Positions 17,685 to 27,195 of a stretch of DNA of 64,000 nucleotides are shown piece after piece. This DNA is from Chitinophaga pinensis (GTDB lineage Bacteria; Bacteroidota; Bacteroidia; NS11-12g; UBA9320), in NCBI GenBank assembly GCA_945907065.1, contig CAMDSC010000001.1, forward strand, positions 1-64,000, in the 5' to 3' direction. Position 1 is the stretch's first letter. The number at the start of each line of letters is the position of its first letter. Both the position numbers and the translations under genes were made by a program. Below the pieces are notes generated by a model, which was not told the DNA's origin, made no database searches, and worked only from the letters and a program-made list of their open reading frames with translations.

Positions 17685-18406
17685 TCCCTTTATTTATAAA
17701 AGAAATACGGAGCTTTTTAAGCTCACTCATCGCCATTATTGTTATAGTTGTTTTTCTTTTAGCCATTGGACTATTCATGTGGATTTTTCCAGATAGCAAT
17801 ACATTGGACTATGGTTATTCTAATATGGATATATTGTTTAATATGGCTCCCTGGATTTTTATCTTTCTTATTTCGGCTATTACGATGCGGTCGTTTTCGG
17901 AAGAAAAACGAATGGGAACTTTTGAGTCATTGGTAACCAAACCCATTAGCGATTTGCAAATTGTTTTTGCCAAATATTTGGCAGGATTGGTTTTGGTTTT
18001 ATTTTCGCTCATTCCTACTTTAATTTATTATTATACTATTTATCAATTGGGTGCACCCAAAGGAAATATTGATACCGGAGCAACTTGGGGCTCTTATATT
18101 GGTTTGCTATTATTAGGAAGTTGTTATGTCTCTATAGGTTTATTTTCATCCTCCATCACCGAAAATCAAATTGTGGCTTTCATACTCAGTATGTTTCTGT
18201 GTTTCTTTTGTTTTTCTGCATTTGAGCAAATTAGCAAATTAAGTATCTTTAGTCCTATTGATTATTTGCTTGAATGGGCTGGAATTAATTATCATTACCA
18301 AAGTATTAGTCGAGGGGTATTAGATACTCGTGATGTGGTTTACTTTTTAAGTTTCACTACTTTATTTTTAGGTTTCACTTTTAAAATGTCAAGAAAGGGA
18401 AAATGA
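17681..18406 (+). CDS. gldF: Gliding-associated ABC transporter permease GldF
   Basis: A 241-aa ABC-2-type permease with six hydrophobic segments, starting near 11-34 and ending near 222-238. The RSFSEEKRMGTFESLVTKPI element at about 68-87 is the conserved cytoplasmic coupling motif of ABC-2 permeases. It starts within the gldA stop (ATGA) and its own stop overlaps gldG in the same way (18403-18406), so the three proteins should be made in step. It forms the membrane channel of the GldAFG complex. Confidence 0.93.
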   Translation: MIPLFIKEIRSFLSSLIAIIVIVVFLLAIGLFMWIFPDSNTLDYGYSNMDILFNMAPWIFIFLISAITMRSFSEEKRMGTFESLVTKPISDLQIVFAKYLAGLVLVLFSLIPTLIYYYTIYQLGAPKGNIDTGATWGSYIGLLLLGSCYVSIGLFSSSITENQIVAFILSMFLCFFCFSAFEQISKLSIFSPIDYLLEWAGINYHYQSISRGVLDTRDVVYFLSFTTLFLGFTFKMSRKGK

Positions 18407-20196
18407 AGAAAGTAATTAATTGGATTAACAAAATAACGAAGGGCAAAATTTCAGCTCCTTTTTTACTGTTTATTGCGGCGTTGATTGTTGTTAATCTTTT
18501 GGCGGATGTGGTGTATTATCGATTTGATTTAACCAAGGAAAACCGCTACACATTGGCTCCTTCCACAAAAAAGCTTTTATCAAAAGTAGATGATGTAGCT
18601 TATTTTACGATTTATCTGGACGGAGAAATTCCTGCTGATTACAAAAGGTTGAAAGAAGCTACCCGTGATATGCTAAACGAGTTTAGGATGATAGCCGGAG
18701 CAAATATCGAGTTTGAATTTGAGGATGTATTAAAAGATAAGGAGATAAAAGAAAAAGATGAAATTTTAAAGCAATTTGTATCAAAAGGCATTGAAATTTC
18801 GAGGCCGGATGTGAAAGCTGACGAAGCACAAACTGACAGATATATTATTTCCGGTGGAATGGTTTTTTATAAAGGTCAGGAATATCCAATAAATCTATTA
18901 AATAAAAAATTTGGAAACAGCATTGAAATGGATATTAACGAATCCATTGAATTGTTGGAATATGAAATAGGGAATGTAATCAGAAAATGTGTTGCTGGTA
19001 AAGAGGTGAAAATTGGATTGATTACAGGACATGGCGAATTGGGTGATATGGATGTGGCAGATATAGCTACAGAGTTGAGTGATTATTACAAAGTAAATCG
19101 TTTTAACTTAAATATTAATGATACAAATTGTTTAAAGCAAGTTGGTCGTGCGGTTTTGGATTCGGGAGTTAGAGGGCCACAAGTTTTAATAACCAAACTT
19201 ATTGAAAAACTAAATACCTACAAAGGCATCATTATAGCAAAGCCACTTTACCGTTTTCAGGATATTGAAAAATTTATGATTGATCAGTATGTGATGAATG
19301 GAGGCAAAGTAATTTGGTTAGTTGAAAGTTTGAACGCTGAAATGGATAGTGTCGGGAGATACGGAACCGTTTTTACTTATGATTATGACCTTAATCTAAA
19401 TGATTTATTATTTAGATACGGGGTAAGAATTAACTTAAATATAATTAGAGATTATCAATGTCATGGGATTCCTGTGATGTTGAAAGGCGGAGGTGGTAGA
19501 CCTGATTTTAAACAGTGGCTTTATTATCCATTGGTGAATGCTGCAGATAGCACTCATCCTATTGTAAAAAATATAAGCAGTGTTTGGACTCAGTTTGCAA
19601 GTAGTATCGATACCACTGCCAATCCAAATATTAAAAAAACAATTCTTTTGCAATCATCAAGACATTGCCAAATCGCAGGAAATCCAGCTAATATAGCTAT
19701 TGAAAGCGTTGGAATTAAACCAAATCTTGCAGCATTTCATGATTCATACCTACCGGTAGCTGTTTTATTGGAAGGAGGTTTTAAGTCCTTATATGAACAT
19801 GTAAGTGGTATAAAACAAAATATCCCTTATAAGAGCAAAATTGATAAAAATAGTATGATAGTTATTTCGGATGGAGATATTATCCGCAATCAATATAAAC
19901 AAGGAACCGGGGAAATTTATCCTTTAGGTTTTGATCGATTTGCAAGTCAGGCTTTTGGTGAACCTGTAATTTTTGCTAATAAAAAATTTATACTTAATTG
20001 TGTTGATTATTTATGTGATGAAACCAATTTGATAGAGGTAAGGACCAAAGATGTAGAGCTTCGACTTTTAGATAAAGCACGGGTAAAAGAAGAAAAGCTA
20101 AATTGGCAATTATTAAATATGGTAGCGCCAATCGCAGCTGTTTTGGCTTTTGGCTTTGCCAATGCCTGGTGGCGGAAAAGGAAATACGCTAAATAG
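18403..20196 (+). CDS. gldG: Gliding-associated ABC transporter component GldG
   Basis: A 597-aa protein with one N-terminal membrane helix (about 20-40), the start YYRFDLTKENRYTLAPSTKKLL of the GldG/IFT52-like ABC-2 auxiliary domain, a large periplasmic part with KIGLITGHGELGD near 200-213, and a C-terminal membrane helix (about 570-588) ending WWRKRKYAK. Two copies of such domains usually sit on the outer face of the GldF channel. Completes the gldA-gldF-gldG operon; nothing else follows on this strand. Confidence 0.92.
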   Translation: MKKVINWINKITKGKISAPFLLFIAALIVVNLLADVVYYRFDLTKENRYTLAPSTKKLLSKVDDVAYFTIYLDGEIPADYKRLKEATRDMLNEFRMIAGANIEFEFEDVLKDKEIKEKDEILKQFVSKGIEISRPDVKADEAQTDRYIISGGMVFYKGQEYPINLLNKKFGNSIEMDINESIELLEYEIGNVIRKCVAGKEVKIGLITGHGELGDMDVADIATELSDYYKVNRFNLNINDTNCLKQVGRAVLDSGVRGPQVLITKLIEKLNTYKGIIIAKPLYRFQDIEKFMIDQYVMNGGKVIWLVESLNAEMDSVGRYGTVFTYDYDLNLNDLLFRYGVRINLNIIRDYQCHGIPVMLKGGGGRPDFKQWLYYPLVNAADSTHPIVKNISSVWTQFASSIDTTANPNIKKTILLQSSRHCQIAGNPANIAIESVGIKPNLAAFHDSYLPVAVLLEGGFKSLYEHVSGIKQNIPYKSKIDKNSMIVISDGDIIRNQYKQGTGEIYPLGFDRFASQAFGEPVIFANKKFILNCVDYLCDETNLIEVRTKDVELRLLDKARVKEEKLNWQLLNMVAPIAAVLAFGFANAWWRKRKYAK

Positions 20197-20208
20197 ATTG
20201 TACTTTGT

Positions 20209-20234
20209 CATTCCAACGAAGGAGGAATCTATAA
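20209..20234. repeat. Short dispersed-repeat-like sequence
   Basis: The sequence gtcattccaacgaaggagg followed by aatct has an attcc/ggaat inverted pair and looks like the short repeats (consensus near gtcattccgacgaaggagg) that I remember as scattered between genes in many bacterial genomes. It fills the gap between convergent gldG and the acyltransferase gene. Only one copy was noticed here. Confidence 0.4.
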
Positions 20235-20273
20235 TCTAAATTAATCGAATAAAATGTCTCGGGCCTCGACAAA

Positions 20274-20831
20274 CTACAAAACACCCTGAACAGGATACTT
20301 TCCTTTAAAGGTTTTAAAAAAAGATTTCATCATTTCTAAATCCGCATCAATATTTCCACTAGGGAAAAAAGGTTCTGCTAATTCTACTATTCTTCTTTGA
20401 TAATCAAAACCTACCATTTGTATTGGAATATTTGCTTTTAAAGCAATTTGATAAAATCCTGTTTTCCAGTGTAGATTATATTTACGGGTTCCTTCAGGCG
20501 AAATAGTAATATTAAATTCTTCTCTCGAATTAAATATTTCAACAATTTGATCTACCAAATGAGTGTGCTTTTTGCGGTCAACAGGGTAACCACCTAAGCC
20601 TCTAAATAGATATCCAAATGGCCAAACGAACAATTCTTTTTTACCAATAAACCATGCGTGTATTTTCATACTGCTTCTGGCCCAAAGCCCTATCATGAAA
20701 TCCCAATTGCTTGTGTGAGGAGCTACCACCATTACAAATTTTTTATAATTAGGTTTCGTGCCAATTATTTTCCAGCCTAATATTTTTTCAAAGATTAAAA
20801 TATAAATGGGTCGAAGGAATTTGCCGTACAT
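20274..20831 (-). CDS. PlsC-like glycerol-phosphate acyltransferase family protein
   Basis: A 185-aa acyltransferase of the PlsC/LPLAT superfamily, which transfers acyl chains to lysophospholipid or related acceptors at the inner membrane. The catalytic HX4D is His39...Asp44 (HTSNWD), and the acceptor-binding motif is SPEGTR near 111-116. Residues 5-22 form the usual hydrophobic start. It is shorter than standard 1-acylglycerol-3-phosphate acyltransferases (about 240 aa), like the small Bacteroidota group. The thioesterase gene lies 17 bp upstream on the same strand, so the two probably form a lipid-related operon. Confidence 0.88.
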   Translation of the reverse strand: MYGKFLRPIYILIFEKILGWKIIGTKPNYKKFVMVVAPHTSNWDFMIGLWARSSMKIHAWFIGKKELFVWPFGYLFRGLGGYPVDRKKHTHLVDQIVEIFNSREEFNITISPEGTRKYNLHWKTGFYQIALKANIPIQMVGFDYQRRIVELAEPFFPSGNIDADLEMMKSFFKTFKGKYPVQGVL

Positions 20832-20848
20832 TTATTTAAGTATTGGTT

Positions 20849-21250
20849 CTAAATCTTTTCAAAGACTTCTCTCAATTCTCCTTCCACGGGCACCGCTTTG
20901 CGAGTTTTTAAATCCATTAAAACAAAGGTTACATCAGCATCGCAAACGGCATGGCCTTTGGTTTTATCAAACACATCATGATGGACAACAATACTTTTAT
21001 TGCCAATATTTTTCATCACAGTTTTTACCTCTAAAATATCATTAACAAATGAAGCCGCACGATAATTTATGTTGATGTTTACAATTACAAAACCAAGGTT
21101 TCGAGTGGCAAAAAAGCCACTGGCAATAATGGGTTGCAAGGCATCCCAGCGGGCTATTTCCATAAACTCTAAATAGCGGGCATTGTTGGTATGGCCAAAT
21201 ACATCAATGTGAAATCCGCGAATGGTAATATCGGTTGAGTGGGTTTTCAT
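20849..21250 (-). CDS. Acyl-CoA thioesterase, hotdog fold (YbgC/FadM-like)
   Basis: A 133-aa single-domain hotdog-fold thioesterase that cleaves acyl-CoA thioesters. The active-site segment DVFGHTNNARYLEFME (16-31) has the Asp and the GHxNN pattern of the 4-hydroxybenzoyl-CoA thioesterase type. It sits between the double ABC ATPase (20 bp upstream) and the acyltransferase gene, all on the minus strand. Confidence 0.9.
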   Translation of the reverse strand: MKTHSTDITIRGFHIDVFGHTNNARYLEFMEIARWDALQPIIASGFFATRNLGFVIVNININYRAASFVNDILEVKTVMKNIGNKSIVVHHDVFDKTKGHAVCDADVTFVLMDLKTRKAVPVEGELREVFEKI

Positions 21251-21269
21251 TTGAAAAGCAAATTTACAG

Positions 21270-22916
21270 CTATTCGTACATACAATTTATTAGGAACTTG
21301 GTATAATCCGATTGAGGATTATTTATCATTTGAAGTGCCGGTCCTTGTTCTTCTATAATGCCATTTTTTAATACAAAAATGCTGTCGGCTATATAACCCA
21401 CTACATTCAAATCATGTGAGATAAATAAATAGGTGAGTCCTAGTTTTACCTGTATATCTTTCAAAAGGTTTAAAATTTGGGATTGTACCGAAACATCCAA
21501 AGCGGCTACTGATTCATCCAGAATAAGAATGGAAGGTTCAAGCGATAAAGCTCTAGCTATGCATACCCGCTGCCTTTGTCCTCCGCTCATTTGGTGTGGG
21601 TATTTGTAAAAGAATTCTTCCGTTAGACCTGTAAGTTCCAATAATTTTAAAGCTTTTTGTTTTGCTTCTTGTTTCTTCACAATTTTATGAACCAACAACG
21701 GTTCCATAATAGCTTCACCGGCTGTAATGGAAGGATTTAAGGATGAAAACGGGTCTTGAAATACCATTTGTATTTGACGGCCTAAAACATTTGAGTTGCT
21801 TTTTTTGAAACTAATTTCACCCTTGCTTTTAGTTTCCAAACCGGTTAAAATTTTGGCCAAAGTACTTTTTCCGCAACCCGATTCTCCAACTATACCAATC
21901 GTTTGCCCTCGATTTACTGCAAAACTAATTGAGTTTAAAATAGGGGATTGAGTTTGGGCTTTGCCAAAAAATTTCTTTTGGTTATAGGTTTTTTCTAAGT
22001 TGGTTATTTCAAGAATTGTATCGCCTTGGTGGATTTTAGTTCTTTCTGAACTTTTAAATTCTTTTTCTGAAAACGAACCGTCTTGGTTTTCTTGCAATAA
22101 ATCGGGGATGGTAGGTAAAATGGTTCCGGCTTGCTTGTAGCTTGGCCTAGTTTTCATTAAGGCTTTGGTATACGGATGTTTGGGAGTGTTAAAAATTTCA
22201 TCTGAAGTTCCTGTTTCCACCAAATTGCCTTTGTACATTACCAAAATGGTATCGGCCACCGTTTTTAAACAGCTTAAATCATGGGAAATAAACAACATAG
22301 CCATTCCCCGTTTTTTAACCATACTTACCAATAAATCAATTATGCTTTTTTGAACTGAGGCATCCAAAGCGGTGGTTGGTTCATCGGCTATTAATAACCG
22401 TGGGTCATTGGCCAGAGCCATGCTAATCATTACACGTTGCCTTTGCCCGCCTGATATTTGATGAGGATAAGATTCGTAAATTCGTTCAATGTCCGGTAAT
22501 TTTACTTCTTTATAAAGGTCTAAAACTTTTTGCTTGCGTTGGGTTTTATCAAGTTTTTGATGAACGCCAATGGCTTCTTCTACCTGATAGCCACAGGTAT
22601 GCACAGGGTTTAACGCCGTCATGGGTTCCTGAAAAATATAGGCTATTTCTTTTCCCCGAAGCGCTCTTAATTGTTCATCCGAACATTTTAAAAGGTTAAT
22701 AGAATTTCCTTCTGAATTTTTAAATATGACTTGTCCCTCAGTGGAAATACTATCGGGCAAAAGCCGTGTCAATCCCATGCAGCTCACACTTTTTCCTGAG
22801 CCTGATTCACCAACTATGCCAGTAATAAAGCCTTCTTCGGTATTAAATGAAATGGAATTGACCAATATTTTTTGGTCAGCGGTAGCTTTAAAATCAGTGA
22901 CAGAAAGAAGCGGCAT
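21270..22916 (-). CDS. ABC transporter protein with two ATPase domains (peptide/nickel type)
   Basis: A 548-aa fusion of two oligopeptide-transporter ATPases (DppD + DppF like, as in YejF). Domain 1 has Walker A GESGSGKS at 36-43, SGGQRQRV and Walker B LLIADEP; domain 2 has GESGCGKS near 344-351, MSGGQRQRV and ILILDESVAALD. Each domain carries the post-Walker C-terminal stretch typical of the family (HPYTKALM near 250; QSDYTKFLINC at the end). It should energise uptake of peptides or another small solute; no permease or binding protein is adjacent. Confidence 0.93.
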   Translation of the reverse strand: MPLLSVTDFKATADQKILVNSISFNTEEGFITGIVGESGSGKSVSCMGLTRLLPDSISTEGQVIFKNSEGNSINLLKCSDEQLRALRGKEIAYIFQEPMTALNPVHTCGYQVEEAIGVHQKLDKTQRKQKVLDLYKEVKLPDIERIYESYPHQISGGQRQRVMISMALANDPRLLIADEPTTALDASVQKSIIDLLVSMVKKRGMAMLFISHDLSCLKTVADTILVMYKGNLVETGTSDEIFNTPKHPYTKALMKTRPSYKQAGTILPTIPDLLQENQDGSFSEKEFKSSERTKIHQGDTILEITNLEKTYNQKKFFGKAQTQSPILNSISFAVNRGQTIGIVGESGCGKSTLAKILTGLETKSKGEISFKKSNSNVLGRQIQMVFQDPFSSLNPSITAGEAIMEPLLVHKIVKKQEAKQKALKLLELTGLTEEFFYKYPHQMSGGQRQRVCIARALSLEPSILILDESVAALDVSVQSQILNLLKDIQVKLGLTYLFISHDLNVVGYIADSIFVLKNGIIEEQGPALQMINNPQSDYTKFLINCMYE

Positions 22917-22925
22917 AATTTTCCG

Positions 22926-23420
22926 CTAACGTATACGGTCGTAGGATTTTACAAGATTGTCGTCGTGCTTTATACCGGCGGTAGCCCTAAAATTGGCATA
23001 GGCTAAAATTATAGGAAAAATGATTGAAATAATAATTTGTCCATCGGGTTCTATATCCACGTAGCGAACGCTCCAACCATAGTAAAACATAAGGATAGCC
23101 ATTACAGCTAATAATCCATAAATTACTTTTGACAATAGAAACTGACGTTTTCTTTGTTTGTATAAAAAGATGGAAGCCAACGAGCAAAGTCCCAACAAAA
23201 GGGTATCGTATTTCAAAAACGTATTAGAAATTGTTTTGGTTCTTTCTTTTCCTACAATTTCAACCGAGGTATATGAAAATCCAATATGGGTTTTTACATC
23301 TTCTACAATTTTGCCATCCATTTTGCCATCCACATCTCTGTAAGGAATATTAATCCATATGGATGAAAAACATATCAAAGAAATAAGTGCTAACCACAGC
23401 GTTTGTTTGCGTTGAATCAT
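22926..23420 (-). CDS. DUF4293 family membrane protein
   Basis: A 164-aa protein with four hydrophobic segments (about 6-24, 73-87, 95-113, 126-144) and the start MIQRKQTLWLAL that marks DUF4293, a Bacteroidota-only family of unknown function. The loop after the first helix is periplasmic. It lies 9 bp upstream of the ABC ATPase gene, so it is probably co-transcribed, and is divergent from truA. Confidence 0.85.
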   Translation of the reverse strand: MIQRKQTLWLALISLICFSSIWINIPYRDVDGKMDGKIVEDVKTHIGFSYTSVEIVGKERTKTISNTFLKYDTLLLGLCSLASIFLYKQRKRQFLLSKVIYGLLAVMAILMFYYGWSVRYVDIEPDGQIIISIIFPIILAYANFRATAGIKHDDNLVKSYDRIR

Positions 23421-23481
23421 ATCTGCAAACCAACCTAAAAAAAATCAAATGAACAATACTCTGTTGCATGGTTTTCGTATG

Positions 23482-23489
23482 TATTTTTG
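23482..23489 (+). promoter_or_regulatory. Putative -7 promoter element of truA
   Basis: TATTTTTG, an exact TAnnTTTG, 20 bases before the ATG. A TTG at 23464-23466 is closer (15 nt) than usual. Confidence 0.5.
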
Positions 23490-23508
23490 AGGACGATAAA
23501 AGCTCTAA

Positions 23509-24231
23509 ATGCGTTTCATTTTAAAACTCTCATACAACGGAACAGCCTATCATGGCTGGCAAAAGCAGGAGAATGCCAACTCTGTGCAAAGTATGATTGA
23601 AAATGCTTTAAAAAAAGTAACCGGTTTAGAAGTGGATATTATGGGCTGTGGACGAACCGATACCGGTGTTCATGCTGCGTGTTATTTTGCTCATTTTAAA
23701 TTAGACGACGAGCCGGATAGTGAACTTGTATATAAACTCAATTCGGTGCTGCCTAATGATATTGCCATTGAACAGTGCAAAAAAGCAGATGCAAATTTTC
23801 ATGCTAGGTTTGATGCCGTAAGTCGTGAGTACCGTTACTTTATACATTTTCAAAAAAATCCGTTTTTAATAAACCAAAGTTATTTTGTAAGCAAAAAGTT
23901 GGATGTGGAAAGGATGAACAAAGCCTGTGAAATACTAAAGGAATATGATGATTTTGCAAGTTTTTGTAAAAAAGGAGCAGATAACAAAACCACCTTATGC
24001 CAACTGATGGAAGCCCACTGGGAGGAAATAAATCACCAATTGATTTTTACCATCAAAGCCGACCGTTTTTTGCGAAACATGGTCAGAGCCATTGTTGGAG
24101 CCATGGTGGATGTGGGTTTACATAAAATTTCCCTTGAAGATTTTAAAAATATCATTGAAGCGAAGAACAATCAGTTTACAGGAACTTCGGTGGCGGCTTG
24201 TGGATTGTTTTTGTGGGATGTGAGGTATTGA
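23509..24231 (+). CDS. truA: tRNA pseudouridine(38-40) synthase TruA
   Basis: A 240-aa enzyme that isomerises uridines 38-40 in the tRNA anticodon arm. Seen: YNGTAYHGWQKQ at 9-20, catalytic Asp51 in GRTDTGVHA (48-56), the middle segment FHARFDAVSREYRYFI near 103-118, and FLRNMVRAIVGAMVDVG near 187-203. Full family length. It stands alone on the plus strand with its own promoter-like element. Confidence 0.96.
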   Translation: MRFILKLSYNGTAYHGWQKQENANSVQSMIENALKKVTGLEVDIMGCGRTDTGVHAACYFAHFKLDDEPDSELVYKLNSVLPNDIAIEQCKKADANFHARFDAVSREYRYFIHFQKNPFLINQSYFVSKKLDVERMNKACEILKEYDDFASFCKKGADNKTTLCQLMEAHWEEINHQLIFTIKADRFLRNMVRAIVGAMVDVGLHKISLEDFKNIIEAKNNQFTGTSVAACGLFLWDVRY

Positions 24232-24274
24232 ATAAAGTTAACAAAATATTTGTAAATCTATAAGTTGTAATTTT

Positions 24275-24916
24275 TTATCCAGCTATTCTTAATTGTTTAA
24301 ATTTAAGTTCCTTGTTGTTTTTTATTTCAAAATAGTAAATCACATTATATTCTGAATTTTCTACAATATCATTTTCTCCATCATTTACTATTATTGGTGT
24401 TTCATAAGCTAAATTTAAGGTCAAGATGTTAGTTTTTTTGTCAAATGATGCATATGTTTTGTATGCTGTTTCCTTGTCTTTTAATTCTATAGTTTCATAA
24501 TACCCCTTACTAACTAAAATTTCTGTTTTAATTTTTAAAATGCTTTTAATAAATGTTGTGGTAAAGATTTTATTATAATATTTGTCAAATTCCGATTCCG
24601 GGAACGGCTTAACAATGTCATTTAGCATTTCAAGAGATTTTTCATTTCCACCATTTGTTAAATACCAAATTTCGTTATTATCATTATAAATGGGGAAATC
24701 AATAAAGGTCTTAACTTTCAATTTGTCCCCATGATAAACTGCATTCCTAAAGTCTTTAAAATTATTTATCCAACTTGTCGAGCTATTATTTTTTTCTGTA
24801 TGAGATTTTACTGCTAAAGTATCTGTCACATTTTGATTGTTTTTATTGCTATTTATTTTGTCGTGTCCACAAGAAAGAAAAGTAAACATTAAAATTATTG
24901 TCAGGCTCTTGAACAT
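24275..24916 (-). CDS. Uncharacterised lipoprotein
   Basis: A 213-aa protein with a clear lipoprotein signal: MFKSLTIILMFTFLSC, lipobox FLSC with Cys16. The next 35 residues are Asn/Lys-rich and low in complexity, then a compact domain of about 160 residues starts at FKDFRNAVYHGDKLKVKTFI. No known family is recognised; the domain resembles, in general style, small secreted DUF proteins with one helix followed by sheets. Codon use is like that of its neighbours. It lies downstream of the YitT gene (about 40 bp) and may share its transcript. Confidence 0.75.
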   Translation of the reverse strand: MFKSLTIILMFTFLSCGHDKINSNKNNQNVTDTLAVKSHTEKNNSSTSWINNFKDFRNAVYHGDKLKVKTFIDFPIYNDNNEIWYLTNGGNEKSLEMLNDIVKPFPESEFDKYYNKIFTTTFIKSILKIKTEILVSKGYYETIELKDKETAYKTYASFDKKTNILTLNLAYETPIIVNDGENDIVENSEYNVIYYFEIKNNKELKFKQLRIAG

Positions 24917-24954
24917 ATCCTTAAAATAGTCTCCAATCTTATATAAGAACTCTC

Positions 24955-25944
24955 CTAATGATCCCCCAACGGCCGTTTCTTCACCACCCCACCGCGGGTA
25001 TCTTTCACACTGCTTGTAGTTACAAATGCATTGGGGTCAATCCTTTCTAATTCCGAATTAAGTTTATTTAGCTCTAGGCGGGTTATTATGGTATAAATAA
25101 TATCTACATCAATATGGTCTTTGCCAAAACCACGTTTTCCAACATAAACGGTAACTCCCTTGCCCATATCGTCAATAATCATCCGTCTGATTTCTTCACT
25201 ATAGGCTGATACAATTGTTACCCCTGTGTATTCTTCTATACCTTCAATTACAAAATCAAGAGTTTTAGAAGCCGATAAATAGGTAATCATGGAGTATAAG
25301 GCTGCGTCAATAGTTAAAAAATAGGCTGCTACGCTAAATATAACAATATTAAGAAGTATTATAATATCGGTAATCTTAAGACCTAGCTTTCGGCTTAAAT
25401 AAATGGCCAAAACCTCTGTGCCATCTAATACCGAGCCACCCCTAACCGATAAACCGATACCTGCTCCCAGAAAAAAACCACCAAACAAAGCCACTAATAC
25501 TTTTTCATTGGTAACATGAGGAAAGTGAACAAATGCCACCGCAAGTGATAGACCCACAATAGCAAAGGAGGTTTTAATAGCAAAAGACCGACCTATGATT
25601 TTTGACCCCATTATCATAAATGGAATATTGATAACTGTAAGAATAATGTAAAGAGGGATTTTGGTTTCACCTGCTATCAATAACGAAATACCCGTAGCAC
25701 CTCCATCTACAAAATTATTGGGGATTAAAAAACTTTCTAATCCAAAGGCAGCACACAATATTCCAGCAATAATAAAAGCAATATCTCTAAAACGCTGTTT
25801 GGCCATCACCTTAAAATTGTAATATCCTTTGGCGATAACATAATCAGAAAGATCTTTAGATTTATCCAACCCAATTTTTTTATTTTTAAACATCTGTTTA
25901 AGAATAAGTTTTGTTAAAGGATTGTGTTTGTGTTGCTTTTTCAT
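24955..25944 (-). CDS. YitT family membrane protein (DUF161/DUF2179)
   Basis: A 329-aa membrane protein with six hydrophobic segments starting around IAFIIAGILCAAFGLESFL and containing the DUF161 hallmarks GGATGISLL and GGSVLDGTEVLAI. The C-terminal ~85 residues form the soluble DUF2179 domain (GVTIVSAYSEEIRRMI, then KGVTVYVGKRGFGKD). I start it at the ATG of MKKQHKHNPL; the open frame runs 19 codons further to a weaker start. The family's function is not established. Divergent from trpS. Confidence 0.87.
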   Translation of the reverse strand: MKKQHKHNPLTKLILKQMFKNKKIGLDKSKDLSDYVIAKGYYNFKVMAKQRFRDIAFIIAGILCAAFGLESFLIPNNFVDGGATGISLLIAGETKIPLYIILTVINIPFMIMGSKIIGRSFAIKTSFAIVGLSLAVAFVHFPHVTNEKVLVALFGGFFLGAGIGLSVRGGSVLDGTEVLAIYLSRKLGLKITDIIILLNIVIFSVAAYFLTIDAALYSMITYLSASKTLDFVIEGIEEYTGVTIVSAYSEEIRRMIIDDMGKGVTVYVGKRGFGKDHIDVDIIYTIITRLELNKLNSELERIDPNAFVTTSSVKDTRGGVVKKRPLGDH

Positions 25945-26066
25945 AGTCGTTTTTAAGGTATAGATATTTGGTTTGAATTTTGCTTTCCAAAAATAAACCA
26001 ATTCACCAAATGGAAAGAAGAAATAATTAAGTTTTTAACAATGTTTTTTATTCAAGGCGTGGCGGC

Positions 26067-26074
26067 TATTTTTG
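26067..26074 (+). promoter_or_regulatory. Putative -7 promoter element of trpS
   Basis: TATTTTTG, an exact TAnnTTTG, 18 bases before the ATG at 26093. It overlaps the TTG codon at 26072, which argues that this TTG is promoter and not a start codon. Confidence 0.55.
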
Positions 26075-26092
26075 CCCGAATTCAATAAGAGA

Positions 26093-27091
26093 ATGGAAAC
26101 GGTAGTTAGTGGAATAAGGCCAACTGGTAAATTACATATAGGTAATTATTTTGGGGCTGTTGCAAATTTTTTAAAAATGCAACATGAATACAATTGCTAT
26201 TTTTTTATCGCTGATATTCATTCACTCACTACCCATCCTGCACCGGCTGATTTGCATAACAACGTGAAGCAAGTTTTAGCAGAAAATATAGCGGTAGGAT
26301 TGGATTTGGATAAATGCACTCTTTTTATTCAGAGCGATGTTCCTGAAATACCAGAGCTTTATACTTACTTAAATATGAATGCTTACAAAGGTGAATTGGA
26401 ACGCTCAGCTTCATTTAAGGAAAAGGTAAGATCTCATCCTGACAATGTAAATGCAGGATTATTAACATATCCGGTATTAATGGCAACCGACATACTTATT
26501 CATAGAGCTCATAAGGTTCCGGTAGGAAAGGATCAGGAGCAGCATTTGGAGATGACCCGAACGTTTGGAAATCGGTTTAACCGTTTATACAATGTTGATT
26601 ATTTTCCTGAGCCCCAAGCATTTTCATACAGCGATAAATTGGTGAAAGTTCCCGGCCTTACAGGTATAGGTAAAATGAGCAAGAGTGGGGGAGAATCGGA
26701 TGCAATCTTTTTGGCCGATGATGAAGCCGTGAATACTAAAAAAATAATGCGAGCCAAAACAGATGCCGGTCCTACTCAACTTAATCAAAAGAAGCCAGAA
26801 GAAGTTCAAAACCTTTTTGACCTAATGAAATTAGTAAGTACTGTAGATACTATCGAAAACTTTGAAATAGTCTATAACAATTGCACTATTCGATATGGGG
26901 ATATGAAGAAGCAATTGGCACAGGACATGGAAGTGTTTTTGAAACCGATGCGTGAAAAAATTTCAGATGCTTTAAAAAATGAAGCAGTATTGGCTAAAGC
27001 TGCCAAAAATGGTGCTGAAAAAGCAAGAGAAAGTGCTTCCAAAACTTTGAAAGAAGTGAGAGAAATTATAGGTTTTAGAAAGTTTTATTAA
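26093..27091 (+). CDS. trpS: Tryptophan-tRNA ligase
   Basis: A 332-aa class I aminoacyl-tRNA synthetase that charges tRNA-Trp. The HIGH-type motif is HIGN at 15-18 in TGKLHIGNYFG, and the KMSKS motif is at 194-198. VSGIRPTG at 5-12 and VPVGKDQEQHLEMTR are specific to TrpS. The start is set at the ATG at 26093 because an upstream TTG lies inside the -7 promoter element and because METVVSGIRP is the usual family start. Confidence 0.96.
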   Translation: METVVSGIRPTGKLHIGNYFGAVANFLKMQHEYNCYFFIADIHSLTTHPAPADLHNNVKQVLAENIAVGLDLDKCTLFIQSDVPEIPELYTYLNMNAYKGELERSASFKEKVRSHPDNVNAGLLTYPVLMATDILIHRAHKVPVGKDQEQHLEMTRTFGNRFNRLYNVDYFPEPQAFSYSDKLVKVPGLTGIGKMSKSGGESDAIFLADDEAVNTKKIMRAKTDAGPTQLNQKKPEEVQNLFDLMKLVSTVDTIENFEIVYNNCTIRYGDMKKQLAQDMEVFLKPMREKISDALKNEAVLAKAAKNGAEKARESASKTLKEVREIIGFRKFY

Positions 27092-27195
27092 TTTAAATTG
27101 AAAAATTCTAAAATGAACCCGATAAGTAATGCACAACCCTTTTGTAAACCATAAAAAACTATAAATTCGCCAAACAATAATAATTCGTAAAACAA

